Assembly (NCBI GenBank): GCA_012837865.1
Contig: DUQJ01000048.1
Location: forward strand, 1 to 44,428
Origin: Clostridiales bacterium
Lineage (GTDB): Bacteria; Bacillota; Clostridia; Lachnospirales; Lachnospiraceae
Direction: 5' to 3'
Length of the DNA: 44,428 nt
The notes under the pieces are model-generated. The model did not search any database and was not told where the DNA came from. It saw nothing but the letters and a program-made list of their open reading frames with translations. Position 1 is the first letter of the stretch; each line of letters starts with the position of its first letter. The position numbers and the translations under genes were made by a program. Positions 28,065 to 39,370 of the stretch are shown here, in pieces.

Positions 28065-28086
28065 ACGCCTACTCCCTAATCTTCCA

Positions 28087-28290
28087 TTATTTAACGTATT
28101 CTAATACGTCTCCCGGTTGACAGTCTAAACTTTCACATATCTTATTTAATGTTTCTAATCTAATTGCCTTTGCCTTACCATTTTTTAGAATCGATATGTT
28201 GGCCATTGTTATACCTACCTTTTCAGACAACTCTGTAACACTCATCTTGCGTTTTGCAAGCATAACATCGATATTTATAATAATTGCCAT
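28087..28290 (-). CDS. Small XRE/YozG-like HTH regulator
   Basis: MLAKRKMSVTELSEKVGITMANISILKNGKAKAIRLETLNKICESLDCQPGDVLEY. Confidence 0.9.
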   Translation of the reverse strand: MAIIINIDVMLAKRKMSVTELSEKVGITMANISILKNGKAKAIRLETLNKICESLDCQPGDVLEYVK

Positions 28291-28299
28291 CCTAACCTC

Positions 28300-28779
28300 C
28301 TATACAGTTAATTCATTCTCTTTTTCAATAGTGTTTGCTTTTTTAGCTAAATGTGAAAGGGCGCCTGATACTATTGCGATAACGATTCCTATAAATATTA
28401 CAAATAGAAAAATAATCAAAATACCTGGATGTGACATATTAAGTATTAATAATATAAGATTTCCGATAAAACAGTAAATTGTATCAAAGAGAGTTAATCT
28501 ACTAATCCAAATAAGACTATTAATATTCTTATCTGAAAATGAATTGTTCTTGCCTATCTCATTAGAAATTCTCCAGAAGAAAACAACTACAAAATAACAT
28601 GGAATTCCCATAGTCCAAATAAAAGATAACCATATATAATACAAATTACTAAACTCTGGATTATATCTAACTATGTCCCTGCCCATTTGTGGAATTATTA
28701 TAAGTAAAGTCAAAGTTAGAATTATGGAAATTGCTACTGCAATAGCTTTTAGCCATTTAGATAAATTTGCTTGGTTCAT
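28300..28779 (-). CDS. DUF2975-like membrane protein
   Basis: Four predicted TM segments; upstream of small XRE regulator, a typical pairing. Confidence 0.7.
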   Translation of the reverse strand: MNQANLSKWLKAIAVAISIILTLTLLIIIPQMGRDIVRYNPEFSNLYYIWLSFIWTMGIPCYFVVVFFWRISNEIGKNNSFSDKNINSLIWISRLTLFDTIYCFIGNLILLILNMSHPGILIIFLFVIFIGIVIAIVSGALSHLAKKANTIEKENELTV

Positions 28780-28849
28780 ACAATCTTCTCCTTAATAATT
28801 ATATTCTTTTATTTTATATTATATTCCCTTTTTTAATGATTGTCAATAC

Positions 28850-30013
28850 TTATTTATCGTATATCAATAAATACTTATCATTAGTCAAACCAGTTCTCTT
28901 TGATATATTACGAATTAATGATGGAAGTCCATTAGTTAAAAATCCTATAAAATCATCCTTTGACATAAATGCTCTGTCTCCAGTTCCATATTTATATTTT
29001 CCACCGATTATATTTTGATAAGGTAATAAAGCTTCAAAAAAAGACATAACAGTTATTACAAGGTCATCTAAATCTTCACCTTCTAATTCCATCATGTCCT
29101 TTGATAATTCACTTGCGTATCTCCAAACTGGCCCAGACTCGCCAATAATAATATTCCCATCTTCATCTCTAATCCAGTTTAATTTTGCACCTTCTAACAT
29201 TTGTGAAATATTATGCCAGCTATTAATATTATTTGGAGTTTTTATAAAAAAATATTTATCCTTTTCAACAATGTTGTAACCAAGCGGACTTATAAAGTCA
29301 TTTTGTCCATTTATTGCATATATTTTATTGATTTGATTATAAAACGGTATATAATCAAGATTTATTTTAAAGTTTTCAACTGCTAGTTTTGAAAATCCCT
29401 GACCATCAAATGAATAAGTTTTATAAATTAAATCACTATATATTGATGACATAGTTATAAACTGGGCTAGATTTCCACCCTTTGAATGCCCAGTCACAAT
29501 TATTTCTTTTCCTTGATAATCATATAGATATTTTTTTTCAATAAAGATATTAAAAAACTCCATAGCTACTTTTTGCATAAATGAACTTTCTTTTGTCAAT
29601 CCATCTCCATTATCAATCCACTTACCATCACCTGTTCCCCTAAACACAATATATATTGCTTTATCTATATCTTCATATATTAAAGCATCAAGATGTTCTA
29701 TTGGAATTTCATAATCAATATTACTTTGTCCTATAAGTTTGATTTTAGCTAAATCTGGTTTCTCTTCAATTATTTTTATAAATGATTTGTATTCAGAAGA
29801 TTTGCTCTTAAGTGTATTAATTATTTCATCTAATGTATTATTTTCATATTTTTTATCTTGGGTATGTAAATATGAATATTTACTTAAAACTGCAGAAGTG
29901 TTTATCTGATTTTCCATTTGTTCTGAAATTCTTGTTACCAATTTTGTCAACTCCATATATATAACAAATAATTCTTTAGTAACATTATATTCAAATTTAT
30001 ATTTTAGTTTCAT
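28850..30013 (-). CDS. DUF2974/Mbeg1-like lipase-family protein
   Basis: IIVTGHSKGGNLAQF nucleophile elbow; AIYIVFRGTGDGKWIDN. Confidence 0.8.
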   Translation of the reverse strand: MKLKYKFEYNVTKELFVIYMELTKLVTRISEQMENQINTSAVLSKYSYLHTQDKKYENNTLDEIINTLKSKSSEYKSFIKIIEEKPDLAKIKLIGQSNIDYEIPIEHLDALIYEDIDKAIYIVFRGTGDGKWIDNGDGLTKESSFMQKVAMEFFNIFIEKKYLYDYQGKEIIVTGHSKGGNLAQFITMSSIYSDLIYKTYSFDGQGFSKLAVENFKINLDYIPFYNQINKIYAINGQNDFISPLGYNIVEKDKYFFIKTPNNINSWHNISQMLEGAKLNWIRDEDGNIIIGESGPVWRYASELSKDMMELEGEDLDDLVITVMSFFEALLPYQNIIGGKYKYGTGDRAFMSKDDFIGFLTNGLPSLIRNISKRTGLTNDKYLLIYDK

Positions 30014-30023
30014 TATGAAATTC

Positions 30024-30365
30024 TTATTCTTTTTTTACAAATTCAGACTTTAATTTCATTTCACCAATCCCATCAATTTTACAATCAATATCATGGTCAC
30101 CATTAACTAATTTTATATTCTTAACTTTAATTCCTTTTTTAACAACCAAGGAGCTACCCTTTACTTTAAGATCCTTTATAACAATAACATTATCTCCGTC
30201 ATTTAATACATTCCCATTAGCATCCTTTATTATTTTCTCATCAGCTATTTCTTGAAGTGTACTGTCTGCACTCCATTCATGAAAGCATTCTGGACAAACT
30301 AAAAGATTTCCATCCTCATAAGTATATTTTGAATTACATTTAATACAATTTGGTAAATTAGCCAT
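30024..30365 (-). CDS. PhnA/YjdM family zinc-ribbon protein
   Basis: [50 protein letters not shown]. Confidence 0.92.
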   Translation of the reverse strand: MANLPNCIKCNSKYTYEDGNLLVCPECFHEWSADSTLQEIADEKIIKDANGNVLNDGDNVIVIKDLKVKGSSLVVKKGIKVKNIKLVNGDHDIDCKIDGIGEMKLKSEFVKKE

Positions 30366-30366
30366 T

Positions 30367-32211
30367 TTATTTTCTCCTTTTGTTGTTTTTGTTTATTGTA
30401 TCTTTTCTATTTATCCTTGGTCTAATTAAACATTTTTTATCATATCCAATTAAATCTGTTCGTCCTGCTAATGTTAAGGCTTCATGAACCAACCAATAAT
30501 TCTTTGGATTTCTATATTGAATTAATGCCCGTTGCATTGCCTTTTCATTCCTACTCTTTGAAACATATACTTCCTTCATCGTTCTTGGATCTAAGCCTGT
30601 ATAATACATACAAGTAGACAAGGTAGATGGCGTAGGGTAAAAATCTTGAACTTGTTCAGGCACATATCCTAAGTCTCTTAAATATTCAGCAAGTTCTATA
30701 GCTTCTTTTAAAGTAGATCCCGGATGAGACGACATTAGGTAAGGCACTATAAATTGTTTTTTACCTAATTTTTGATTAATTTTTTTATATTTATCAATGA
30801 ATTTTTGATAGACTGAATTTTCTGGCTTGCCCATTAATTTTAATACCTTATTACTGATATGTTCTGGTGCAAGCTTAAGTTGTCCACTCACATGATGCTC
30901 ACATAATTCTTTTATAAATATATCATTGTCCTTATCATTGATTAAATAATCAAATCTAATTCCTGATCTAATAAACACTTTCTTTATATTAGGTAGTTTT
31001 CTTAACTTAGTTAATAAAGACAGATAATCTGAATGATCTATTCTTAAATTTTTACAAGGCTTTGGAAATAGGCATTGTTTATTTATACATGCTCCCTCTG
31101 TCTCTTGCTTTTCACAAGCTGGTTTTCTAAAGTTTGCAGTAGGTCCACCAACATCATTAATATAGCCCTTGAATTCAGGATCCAAAATCAAATTATTAGC
31201 TTCATCTAATATAGATTCATGACTTCTTGTCTGTATTATTCTTCCTTGGTGAAAAGTTAGGGCACAAAAACTACATCCGCCAAAACACCCTCTATTATTA
31301 ACAAGGCTGAATTTCAATTCTTCAATTGCAGGAATTCCTCCACCCTTTTTATAAATAGGATGATAATCTCTCATATAATTTAATGAGTACACCCTATCTA
31401 ATTCAGGTGTTGTAAGTGGTTTTGATGGAGGGTTTTGTATAATGTATTCATTGTCTTTATATGGTTCTACTAGTGGTCTACCCGAATATGGATCCGTATT
31501 AGTGTATTGAATATAAAAACTTTCTGCATAAAGTTTTTTACTTCCTACTATTTCCTTATATTTAGGCAGTATAACAGGCTCATATACAGATGATAAATCC
31601 TTCGCCTTATAGACTGTTCCTTCTATAAATGTAATATCCTTTACTCCTATTCCACTTTCTAAGGCTTCTGCAATCTCTACTATAGAACGTTCCCCCATCC
31701 CATAGGATAAAATGTCTGCCTGGGAATCCAATAGAATCGAACGTTTTACTCTATCACTCCAATAATCATAATGTGCCATTCTTCGCAGACTAGCTTCGAT
31801 TCCACCTATTATAATTGGTGAATCTTTATATGTCTGCCTTATTAGATTACAATATACAATTGTTGCTCGGTCAGGTCTTTTTCCAATGATTCCACCTTCA
31901 GAATAGGCATCTGTTTTTCTTAGTTTCTTTGATACTGTGTAATGATTTACCATAGTATCCATATTTCCACCACTAACAAGGAAAGCAAGTTTTGGCTTTC
32001 CAAGTATGGTTATGCTTTCACTTTCTTTCCAATTAGGTTGTGAAATAATACCTACCTTGTATCCAAAGCTTTCAAGAACACGACTAATAATTGCTGGTCC
32101 AAATGAATGATGATCCACATATGCATCACCTATCACATAAACAAAATCACACTGTTCCCATCCTCTGGCTTTCATATCTTTTCTACTTATTGGTAAAAAA
32201 TCTTTAATCAT
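30367..32211 (-). CDS. YgiQ family radical SAM protein
   Basis: [59 protein letters not shown]. Confidence 0.95.
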   Translation of the reverse strand: MIKDFLPISRKDMKARGWEQCDFVYVIGDAYVDHHSFGPAIISRVLESFGYKVGIISQPNWKESESITILGKPKLAFLVSGGNMDTMVNHYTVSKKLRKTDAYSEGGIIGKRPDRATIVYCNLIRQTYKDSPIIIGGIEASLRRMAHYDYWSDRVKRSILLDSQADILSYGMGERSIVEIAEALESGIGVKDITFIEGTVYKAKDLSSVYEPVILPKYKEIVGSKKLYAESFYIQYTNTDPYSGRPLVEPYKDNEYIIQNPPSKPLTTPELDRVYSLNYMRDYHPIYKKGGGIPAIEELKFSLVNNRGCFGGCSFCALTFHQGRIIQTRSHESILDEANNLILDPEFKGYINDVGGPTANFRKPACEKQETEGACINKQCLFPKPCKNLRIDHSDYLSLLTKLRKLPNIKKVFIRSGIRFDYLINDKDNDIFIKELCEHHVSGQLKLAPEHISNKVLKLMGKPENSVYQKFIDKYKKINQKLGKKQFIVPYLMSSHPGSTLKEAIELAEYLRDLGYVPEQVQDFYPTPSTLSTCMYYTGLDPRTMKEVYVSKSRNEKAMQRALIQYRNPKNYWLVHEALTLAGRTDLIGYDKKCLIRPRINRKDTINKNNKRRK

Positions 32212-32339
32212 TTACATCTCCTATTTCTTTGTTTGCTTCAATAGTCCTTGAAGATATTATAGCATATTATTATTATATTTTTTAATATTAAACAATTCAA
32301 AGAAAGTATGAAAATAATGATGAAAAAGCGTGAATTTAA

Positions 32340-32368
32340 TTGACAGTTTTTTATGCCTAGAGTATGAT
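32340..32368 (+). promoter_or_regulatory. Sigma-A-type promoter of hppA
   Basis: TTGACA, 17-nt spacer, TATGAT. Confidence 0.8.
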
Positions 32369-32414
32369 AGAGTAATGAAATATTTTAACATACATTAAAG
32401 GAGGATATTATTAA

Positions 32415-34598
32415 ATGTCAAAATTAAGTTTAGTCATTTTAGCAATTATCTTGGCGCTAGTTTTTGCCGCTTTCAACTTTGTTTTAGTTAAGAAGCTGGA
32501 TGAAGGTACAGATAAAATGAAAGAAATCGCTGAGGCAATTCGCGTTGGCTCAAATGCATTTATAAGTTATGAATATAAGGTGCTTTACCTAGTTGTTATA
32601 GTTGTAACAATTATCATGGTATTAGTTACTAGTTGGACAGCGGCTATTGCCCTTGTTATAGGTTCTCTTATGAGTGGAGCTGCTGGTCTTGTTGGTATGA
32701 AAATCGCTACATATGCCAATGTACGTGTAACTAATGAAGCTCGTAATACAAAAGATATTGGTAAAACTGTTAAAGTAGCTTTTCGTGGTGGCTCTGTTAT
32801 GGGCTTATGTGTTGCTGGTTTTGCACTTTTAGGTTTATTTATTGTTTATCTTGTATTTGGAGTTGGTATGGGCCAACTTGATAATCTAGATTTGTTTACT
32901 AACTGGATTGGTGTTTCTTTTATACCATTTACTATGACTTTATCTGGTTATGCTCTTGGATGTTCAATGGTAGCTATGTTTAACCGTGTAGGCGGTGGAA
33001 TATATACTAAGGCTGCTGATATGGGTGCTGATTTAGTAGGTAAAACTGAAGCTCATATCCCTGAAGATGATCCACGTAATCCAGCAACTATAGCTGATAA
33101 TGTTGGTGATAATGTTGGTGACGTAGCTGGTTTAGGTTCTGATTTATTAGAAAGTTTTGTTGGATCTATTGCATCCGCTATTATATTAGCTTATCATTTA
33201 ATAATTTCCGCACAATTTCATGGTAGTATTATTCCTGAAGGAATGTTGTCCAAGCTTATTTTATTCCCATTAGTATTTGTTTCTGGTGGTTTAATCGCTT
33301 GTTGTCTTGGAATTGCAACTATATTATTCAAATCAAAGATGTCTAATAATCCTCATCACGATTTGAATCTTGCTACCTATATTTCATCTGGATTAACAAT
33401 TATTTCTGGTTTTGTATTATCAAAAATGATGTTTGGTGGTATTGATGATCTTAGCTTTTTAAACTTTACAGCTGGATGGGCTTCACCTTGGATTGCTGCA
33501 ACTATTGGTGTAGCAGCAGGAGTTATCATTGGTGCAATAGCTGAGCGTTATACATCTGCTGATTTTAAGCCTACTAGAACACTTGCACATACTGCATTAG
33601 AAGGCCCTGCTCTTACAATTACGCAAGGTTTGGCACTTGGTATGAAATCTACTATGGCTCCTAGTGTTGTACTGGCTGGTGGTATTATTCTTTCATATTA
33701 TGTTTCTGGAATTTATGGTGTTTCAATGGCAGCAGTTGGTATGCTATCATTTGTAGCTGCAACAGTATCTGTTGATACTTATGGACCTATATCTGATAAT
33801 GCTGGTGGTATTGCTGAAATGTCTGGATTAGATCCAGAAGTTCGAAAGATTACAGATACTCTTGATTCTGTTGGTAACACAACAGCTGCAATTGGTAAAG
33901 GATTTGCAATTGGCTCCGGAGCTCTTGCTGCTTTATCATTGATGATATCATATCTTTATTCTTATAATGAAATTGGTACTGAATTAGTTTTAAATATAAT
34001 TGATCCTATGATTTTAGCAGGAGCAATTGCCGGTGGTGCATTACCATTCTTATTCTCTGGTATTCTTATTGAAGCTGTTGCAAAAGCAGCACGTAAGATG
34101 GTAGAAGAAGTTCGCCGTCAATTTAGAGAAATTCCTGGTATTTTAGATGGTACTGGAAAACCTGATTATAAAACATGTATAGAAATCTCATCTAAAGGTG
34201 CTATAAGTGAAATGAAGGTTCCTTCATTAATGGCTATTGCAGTTCCTGTAATTTCTGGATTTATTTTCGGACCTCAGTTTGTTGGTGGCCTAATTATAGG
34301 TTGTACAATAACTGGTATTATGATTGCTATCTTTACTGGTAACGCAGGTGGTGCTTGGGATAATGGTAAGAAATACATCGAAACCGGCGCTATTGAAGGT
34401 GTTGGCAAGGGAAGTCCTGCACATGATGCTGCAGTTGTTGGTGATACTGTTGGTGATCCTTTAAAGGATACTGTTGGACCTTGTATAGATATATTTATAA
34501 AGATAATGTCAACTGTTTCATTGGTTGCAGTTTCAGTATTTAGTCAATATAATTTAGCAGATTATTTATCTAAATTATTTGAAATGATATTTAAATAG
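32415..34598 (+). CDS. hppA: Membrane-bound ion-translocating pyrophosphatase (K+-dependent type)
   Basis: DMGADLVGKTEAHIPEDDPRNPATIADNVGDNVGDVAG; GNTTAAIGKG (Ala at the K+-dependence position). Confidence 0.95.
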   Translation: MSKLSLVILAIILALVFAAFNFVLVKKLDEGTDKMKEIAEAIRVGSNAFISYEYKVLYLVVIVVTIIMVLVTSWTAAIALVIGSLMSGAAGLVGMKIATYANVRVTNEARNTKDIGKTVKVAFRGGSVMGLCVAGFALLGLFIVYLVFGVGMGQLDNLDLFTNWIGVSFIPFTMTLSGYALGCSMVAMFNRVGGGIYTKAADMGADLVGKTEAHIPEDDPRNPATIADNVGDNVGDVAGLGSDLLESFVGSIASAIILAYHLIISAQFHGSIIPEGMLSKLILFPLVFVSGGLIACCLGIATILFKSKMSNNPHHDLNLATYISSGLTIISGFVLSKMMFGGIDDLSFLNFTAGWASPWIAATIGVAAGVIIGAIAERYTSADFKPTRTLAHTALEGPALTITQGLALGMKSTMAPSVVLAGGIILSYYVSGIYGVSMAAVGMLSFVAATVSVDTYGPISDNAGGIAEMSGLDPEVRKITDTLDSVGNTTAAIGKGFAIGSGALAALSLMISYLYSYNEIGTELVLNIIDPMILAGAIAGGALPFLFSGILIEAVAKAARKMVEEVRRQFREIPGILDGTGKPDYKTCIEISSKGAISEMKVPSLMAIAVPVISGFIFGPQFVGGLIIGCTITGIMIAIFTGNAGGAWDNGKKYIETGAIEGVGKGSPAHDAAVVGDTVGDPLKDTVGPCIDIFIKIMSTVSLVAVSVFSQYNLADYLSKLFEMIFK

Positions 34599-34623
34599 AC
34601 TACTTATTATAAAATTAAAAAAT

Positions 34624-34659
34624 AACACCAGGATTATATTTTCATATAATTCTGGTGTT
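34624..34659 (+). terminator. hppA terminator
   Basis: AACACCAG...CTGGTGTT stem-loop plus T-run. Confidence 0.85.
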
Positions 34660-34692
34660 TTAAAATTGAAATATGTATAATTTATGACAGTA

Positions 34693-35832
34693 TCATTTTA
34701 TTGATTTCCTATTCTTCTTATCTTCATACATCAGAAAATCTAGACGCTCTAGGAACATAGAACTTTGTTTATCCTCTTGACTATAAATACTTGCACCGAT
34801 ACTGGCTCCTAACTCAAAAACCTCCTCTTTTTTCTTATTAAATAATTCAAATTCATTTCTTAGATATCCCACACGATTATGTAATTCTATTTCATTTTTA
34901 ATTTCAAATAAGATTATGAATTCATCTCCACCGTATCTTGCAACAAACTCATTTTTATGGAAACACTTTTCTATAATAGAGGTTGCTCTTCTGAGTGCGG
35001 TATCACCAACTATATGTCCATATTGATCATTAATAAACTTAAAATCATCTAAATCAATCATTATTCCTGCAAGTTTCCTTTTCGTTGGCAAATTCTTCAG
35101 CTTTCGTTCAAGATACAAATCAAGCTCTCTCCGGTTATATAGACCTGTTAAGTAGTCTGTTTTAATAAATTGGCTTTGATGTTGACACTTAGAATAGGCC
35201 ATTAAAATAGAAATAGTTGCAGCTGGTAATAACAAACTTGTTCCATAAAACATCATTTGTATTACAAATGCAATAACTGGAGGTAATGGAAATAACAACA
35301 TAGACATTCTATTTCTTTTATTTATATTACTCCAGTTATATAAAGTTACAAACATACTATATATTATTAAAAGCACATACAAAACAATACCTACTATAGC
35401 TAAATCTCCCCTATGATAAAGATTATGCTTATCAATATAGAAATATCTTTTATTAATAAGAGAAGATAAAGCAAAAAATATGTTTATAGTCATAATAATT
35501 CCCATAGGTATAAAACCTTTGATCAAATATTTATTACTTTTATTAAATGAACACATAATATAGAGTGTCCATATTGCTAATGGAAGCATATTCATCATTA
35601 GTATTAGTAAATTAGAACTTAAATTTAAATAATATGACCATTTACCAGAACGGCCATTCACATACCAATTTACAGATTCAAAAAAAAGCAAGTACATTGT
35701 TGACAAGGTAAGATATTTAAATAGTCTATCCTGTACATAATAAATCTGTTCATCTACTTTTAACTTGATATATATAATCAAAAGTATAGAAAATGATACT
35801 ATATACACTTGTAGTCTAAGCATTAATTCCAA
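34693..35832 (-). CDS. Membrane GGDEF diguanylate cyclase
   Basis: Multi-TM N-terminus; ARYGGDEFIILFEI. TTG start at 35832 favoured (GGAGGG 6 nt upstream) over the ATG at 35862. Confidence 0.85.
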   Translation of the reverse strand: MELMLRLQVYIVSFSILLIIYIKLKVDEQIYYVQDRLFKYLTLSTMYLLFFESVNWYVNGRSGKWSYYLNLSSNLLILMMNMLPLAIWTLYIMCSFNKSNKYLIKGFIPMGIIMTINIFFALSSLINKRYFYIDKHNLYHRGDLAIVGIVLYVLLIIYSMFVTLYNWSNINKRNRMSMLLFPLPPVIAFVIQMMFYGTSLLLPAATISILMAYSKCQHQSQFIKTDYLTGLYNRRELDLYLERKLKNLPTKRKLAGIMIDLDDFKFINDQYGHIVGDTALRRATSIIEKCFHKNEFVARYGGDEFIILFEIKNEIELHNRVGYLRNEFELFNKKKEEVFELGASIGASIYSQEDKQSSMFLERLDFLMYEDKKNRKSIK

Positions 35833-35865
35833 AGCAATCCCTCCAAAGTATAAACTACACAATTT

Positions 35866-37326
35866 TTAAAAAACAACATTTATAGCCATAGCTTTATCTT
35901 TTATCTTTGTTCTTTTCATTGCATTTAATACAATTTGTCCCTTACCATTTAGTATTTCTATAAAACTTAAGGTATCCATTATTGTAATAATACCAATATC
36001 TTCAGCAGTTACACCTTCAATATTAGAGATTATTCCGACAAATGTCGTAGCTCTTATACCCTTCTTTTTTCCTATGTTAATTCGTAGTTTCATTATTTGT
36101 TTATTTAATTTAAAAGCTTTTGATTGTTTTGGTGTTGGCTTTTCTTTCATCTTTATATCAAATGCTTCTCTAGATTTTAATACTTCATCCTTAGTAGGTA
36201 CTTCAATGTTTAAAATCTTAAAGCCTATATAGTCTTCAATAAAGGATAAATATCTTTCATCATATGGTGTAATTAATGATATTACTTTTCCTGAAAGTCC
36301 TGCTCTTGCAGTTCTTCCTGTTCTATGAATATATACTTCCTTATCTGGAAAAATATCATAATTAATAATAAGAGGCACACCTTCTACATCAATACCTCTT
36401 GCAACTAAGTTAGTAGCAATTAAATAACGGAATTTTCCTTTTTTGAATTTATCAATTGCTAGCATCCGATCTCTTTGCTCGAGTCCTCCATGCATTTTAT
36501 CACAACTATATTTTTCTAACTTAAGGCAATCATAAACTTTATCTACTTGCTCTTTTGTATTACAAAATATTATACAAGTGTCAGGGTTTTCTACTACTGT
36601 TAAATCCAACAAAAGCGATAATTTATCTATTTCTTCTGTTTTATATTGAATATGTTCTATATTGTTTTGAACATTGTTTGTGATATCATTATTTACATCT
36701 TCCAAAACATCAATATTAATCGGTTCAAACATATATTTTAGAGATAGTTTTCTTACCTGTTCAGGCATAGTTGCAGAAAACAACATTGTAACTCTATCGG
36801 TTTTAATTTTGTTAATAATGGATTCAACCTGATCTATAAACCCCATGTTTAACATTTCATCTGCTTCGTCTATAACAAGGTAATTAATGAAGTCTATGCT
36901 TAAAGTACCTTTCTTAATATGGTCTAACACTCGCCCTGGAGTCCCAACGACTATATGTGTTTTTTGTTTTAATTCTATTTGCTGTCCTTGAAATGATTGT
37001 CCACCTAAAAGTGCCGTAGCCTTAACACGTTTATATCTTCCTATATTGGTAAAGTCTTCTTTAACCTGTATAGCCAGTTCTCTTGTTGGTGTAAGGACTA
37101 AAACTTGAGCTTTGTTAATCATCCAATCTATTTGGTGACAAATAGGTATTCCATAGGCTGCAGTCTTGCCACTTCCTGTATTAGATCTTACTATTAAATC
37201 TATTCTTTGCAATGCTAGAGGGATTACCTCCTTTTGTACTTTGGTTGGACTTATATAGCCCATATCTTTTAATGCATCTTTTATTTCATCATTTAAATTA
37301 TAATTTTCGAAATCATCTTTATCCAT
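35866..37326 (-). CDS. DEAD-box RNA helicase with DbpA-like C-terminal RNA-binding domain
   Basis: RSNTGSGKTAA, PTRELAIQV, VIDEADEMLNMGF, SAT, HRTGRTARAG; C-terminal RINIGKKKGIRATTFVGIISNIEGV. Confidence 0.93.
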   Translation of the reverse strand: MDKDDFENYNLNDEIKDALKDMGYISPTKVQKEVIPLALQRIDLIVRSNTGSGKTAAYGIPICHQIDWMINKAQVLVLTPTRELAIQVKEDFTNIGRYKRVKATALLGGQSFQGQQIELKQKTHIVVGTPGRVLDHIKKGTLSIDFINYLVIDEADEMLNMGFIDQVESIINKIKTDRVTMLFSATMPEQVRKLSLKYMFEPINIDVLEDVNNDITNNVQNNIEHIQYKTEEIDKLSLLLDLTVVENPDTCIIFCNTKEQVDKVYDCLKLEKYSCDKMHGGLEQRDRMLAIDKFKKGKFRYLIATNLVARGIDVEGVPLIINYDIFPDKEVYIHRTGRTARAGLSGKVISLITPYDERYLSFIEDYIGFKILNIEVPTKDEVLKSREAFDIKMKEKPTPKQSKAFKLNKQIMKLRINIGKKKGIRATTFVGIISNIEGVTAEDIGIITIMDTLSFIEILNGKGQIVLNAMKRTKIKDKAMAINVVF

Positions 37327-37341
37327 ATAACCCCTTTGTTA

Positions 37342-38142
37342 TTAATTAGAGTCAGTAATCCATTTTAAAACTGACTTGATTTTTTCATCCCAATATTCCC
37401 AATTATGGTCACCTAGAGATTCCTCATAGGTAAAATCATAATCTATTTTTTCTAAATGTTTTTTCATAATGGTATTTGTTTCATATAGAAAATCTTCAGT
37501 CCCACAACAAAAATATAACTTTGTCAAAGGTTTCCCCGAATCCTTTAATTTACTTGCTAAGTATAATAAATCATTTTCACTATTTTTTATTTGATTTACA
37601 TCTCCAAAAATATTTTTCCAAAATTGTTCCGGAATATAAGAATCTTCATTTTTACTATTAGCATTGATTATTCCATTAATATCTAATGCCCCTGATAAAG
37701 ATGCCGCCATTCCAAAAGTTTCTGAAGTTGCAAGGCCAATTTTAAAGGCACCATAACCACCCATAGATAAACCAGCTACAAATGTTTCTTCTCTTTTGTC
37801 AGATAAATTATTAAATAACCTTCTACATATTTGCGGTAATTCCTCGGAAATAAAGGTAAAATATTTGTTTCCATATGCCATGTCTGTGTACCATCCAAGA
37901 TGTGTAGATGGCATAACAACTGCCATGTTTAGGTTGCTAACATACCTTTCTATAGAAGTTCTTCTTTGCCAAATAGTATGGTCATCACTCATACCATGTA
38001 GCAAATATAATGTTGGGATCTTACCAGATTGACTACTAGCTTCCATCCCAATTTGCCCTTTTGTTTGTTCTGGTAAAATCACATCCATTTGCATATTCAT
38101 ACCTAAAACTTTTGAAAAAAAGTTTACATGTAATAATGCCAT
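37342..38142 (-). CDS. Esterase, paralog of 10703-11494
   Basis: LYLLHGMSDDHTIWQRRTSIERYV; GLSMGGYGAFK; GDHNWEYWDE. Confidence 0.85.
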   Translation of the reverse strand: MALLHVNFFSKVLGMNMQMDVILPEQTKGQIGMEASSQSGKIPTLYLLHGMSDDHTIWQRRTSIERYVSNLNMAVVMPSTHLGWYTDMAYGNKYFTFISEELPQICRRLFNNLSDKREETFVAGLSMGGYGAFKIGLATSETFGMAASLSGALDINGIINANSKNEDSYIPEQFWKNIFGDVNQIKNSENDLLYLASKLKDSGKPLTKLYFCCGTEDFLYETNTIMKKHLEKIDYDFTYEESLGDHNWEYWDEKIKSVLKWITDSN

Positions 38143-38153
38143 ATTTTTTCTCC

Positions 38154-39167
38154 TTAATTAAACATATCTAATGCTTTTTTTCTTACTTCTATAAGTTTAT
38201 CGCACCATTTGTCAAATTCTAAATCTTCTTTTTGACATTCAGGATGAGCTAGAATATACTTTACTGTCTCTTTGATACCTTGGTCCATTCTTATCTTAGC
38301 TACAAATTCTGGTACTAATCTTTTAAGTTTTGTGTTATCAAATGCTACAGAAGAAGCTTTATCACCTATTAATCCACCTTTTAAATCGTAATCACTACAG
38401 CTTGCTAAAAATTCTGATGAAAAATGCACTGCATTTAATTCAACTCCTAAGCCATCTGCAATAGTTTGATAAATTTGATTCCAAGTTACAGTTTCATCAC
38501 TAGTAATTTGAACTGCTTCACCGATAGCATGAATATTTCCAAGTAATCCTATGAATCCTTTAGCAAAGTCGCTACTATGAGTCAGTGTCCAAAGTGAAGT
38601 TCCATCTCCATGAATAATCGCAGGCTTTCCTTCTAACATTCGTTTAAGAACTGACCAACTTCCATTTGGTCCATGTACACCTAATGGTACTGAACGCTCA
38701 TCATAAGTATGACTTGGCCTTACAATTGTTATTGGAAATCCTTCATCACGATATAATTTCATTAAATAGTCTTCACAAGCAATTTTATCTCTCGAATATT
38801 GCCAATAAGGGTTTGCAAGTGGCGTTCCTTCATTAACTCTATAATCAGCTAATGGCTTTTGATAAGCTGAAGCAGAAGAAATAAAAACGAACTGTTTTGT
38901 TTTGTTTTTAAATAATCTATAATCTCTTTCTAGTTGTTCTGGTACAAATGCAATAAAATCTGCAACCACATCAAAATCTAAATCTTTAATTTTCTCTGCT
39001 ACTACTTCTTCATCATTAACATCACAACGAATTTCAATATAACCTTCTGGTAAACTAATATTTCTATTTCCTCTATTTAGCAGATATAATTCATGTCCCT
39101 GGTCAATTAATTGTTTTGATATAGCTGTACTAATAGTACCAGTGCCACCAATAAATAATATTTTCAT
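38154..39167 (-). CDS. NAD-dependent epimerase/dehydratase (extended SDR)
   Basis: ILFIGGTGTISTAISKQL nucleotide-binding motif. Confidence 0.88.
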   Translation of the reverse strand: MKILFIGGTGTISTAISKQLIDQGHELYLLNRGNRNISLPEGYIEIRCDVNDEEVVAEKIKDLDFDVVADFIAFVPEQLERDYRLFKNKTKQFVFISSASAYQKPLADYRVNEGTPLANPYWQYSRDKIACEDYLMKLYRDEGFPITIVRPSHTYDERSVPLGVHGPNGSWSVLKRMLEGKPAIIHGDGTSLWTLTHSSDFAKGFIGLLGNIHAIGEAVQITSDETVTWNQIYQTIADGLGVELNAVHFSSEFLASCSDYDLKGGLIGDKASSVAFDNTKLKRLVPEFVAKIRMDQGIKETVKYILAHPECQKEDLEFDKWCDKLIEVRKKALDMFN

Positions 39168-39268
39168 ATTTCCTCCTTTTGAATCCCTAACTTTGTTAAT
39201 TTGGAACTGTTTTATTCTATTATATCAATAATCCAAGAACTTATCATTACTTTTATAAATAATTAAAA

Positions 39269-39308
39269 AAAAGATATGCTTACGTCTTTTAAACGTTTCA
39301 TATCTTTT
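39269..39308 (-). terminator. Terminator of sugar ABC operon
   Basis: AAAAGATATG...CATATCTTTT stem-loop downstream of mmsB. Confidence 0.75.
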
Positions 39309-39370
39309 ATCATATAATTTAATTATTCTCTTCTTTGGTTTAATTATTTCATTTAAAACTTTTAATTTTT

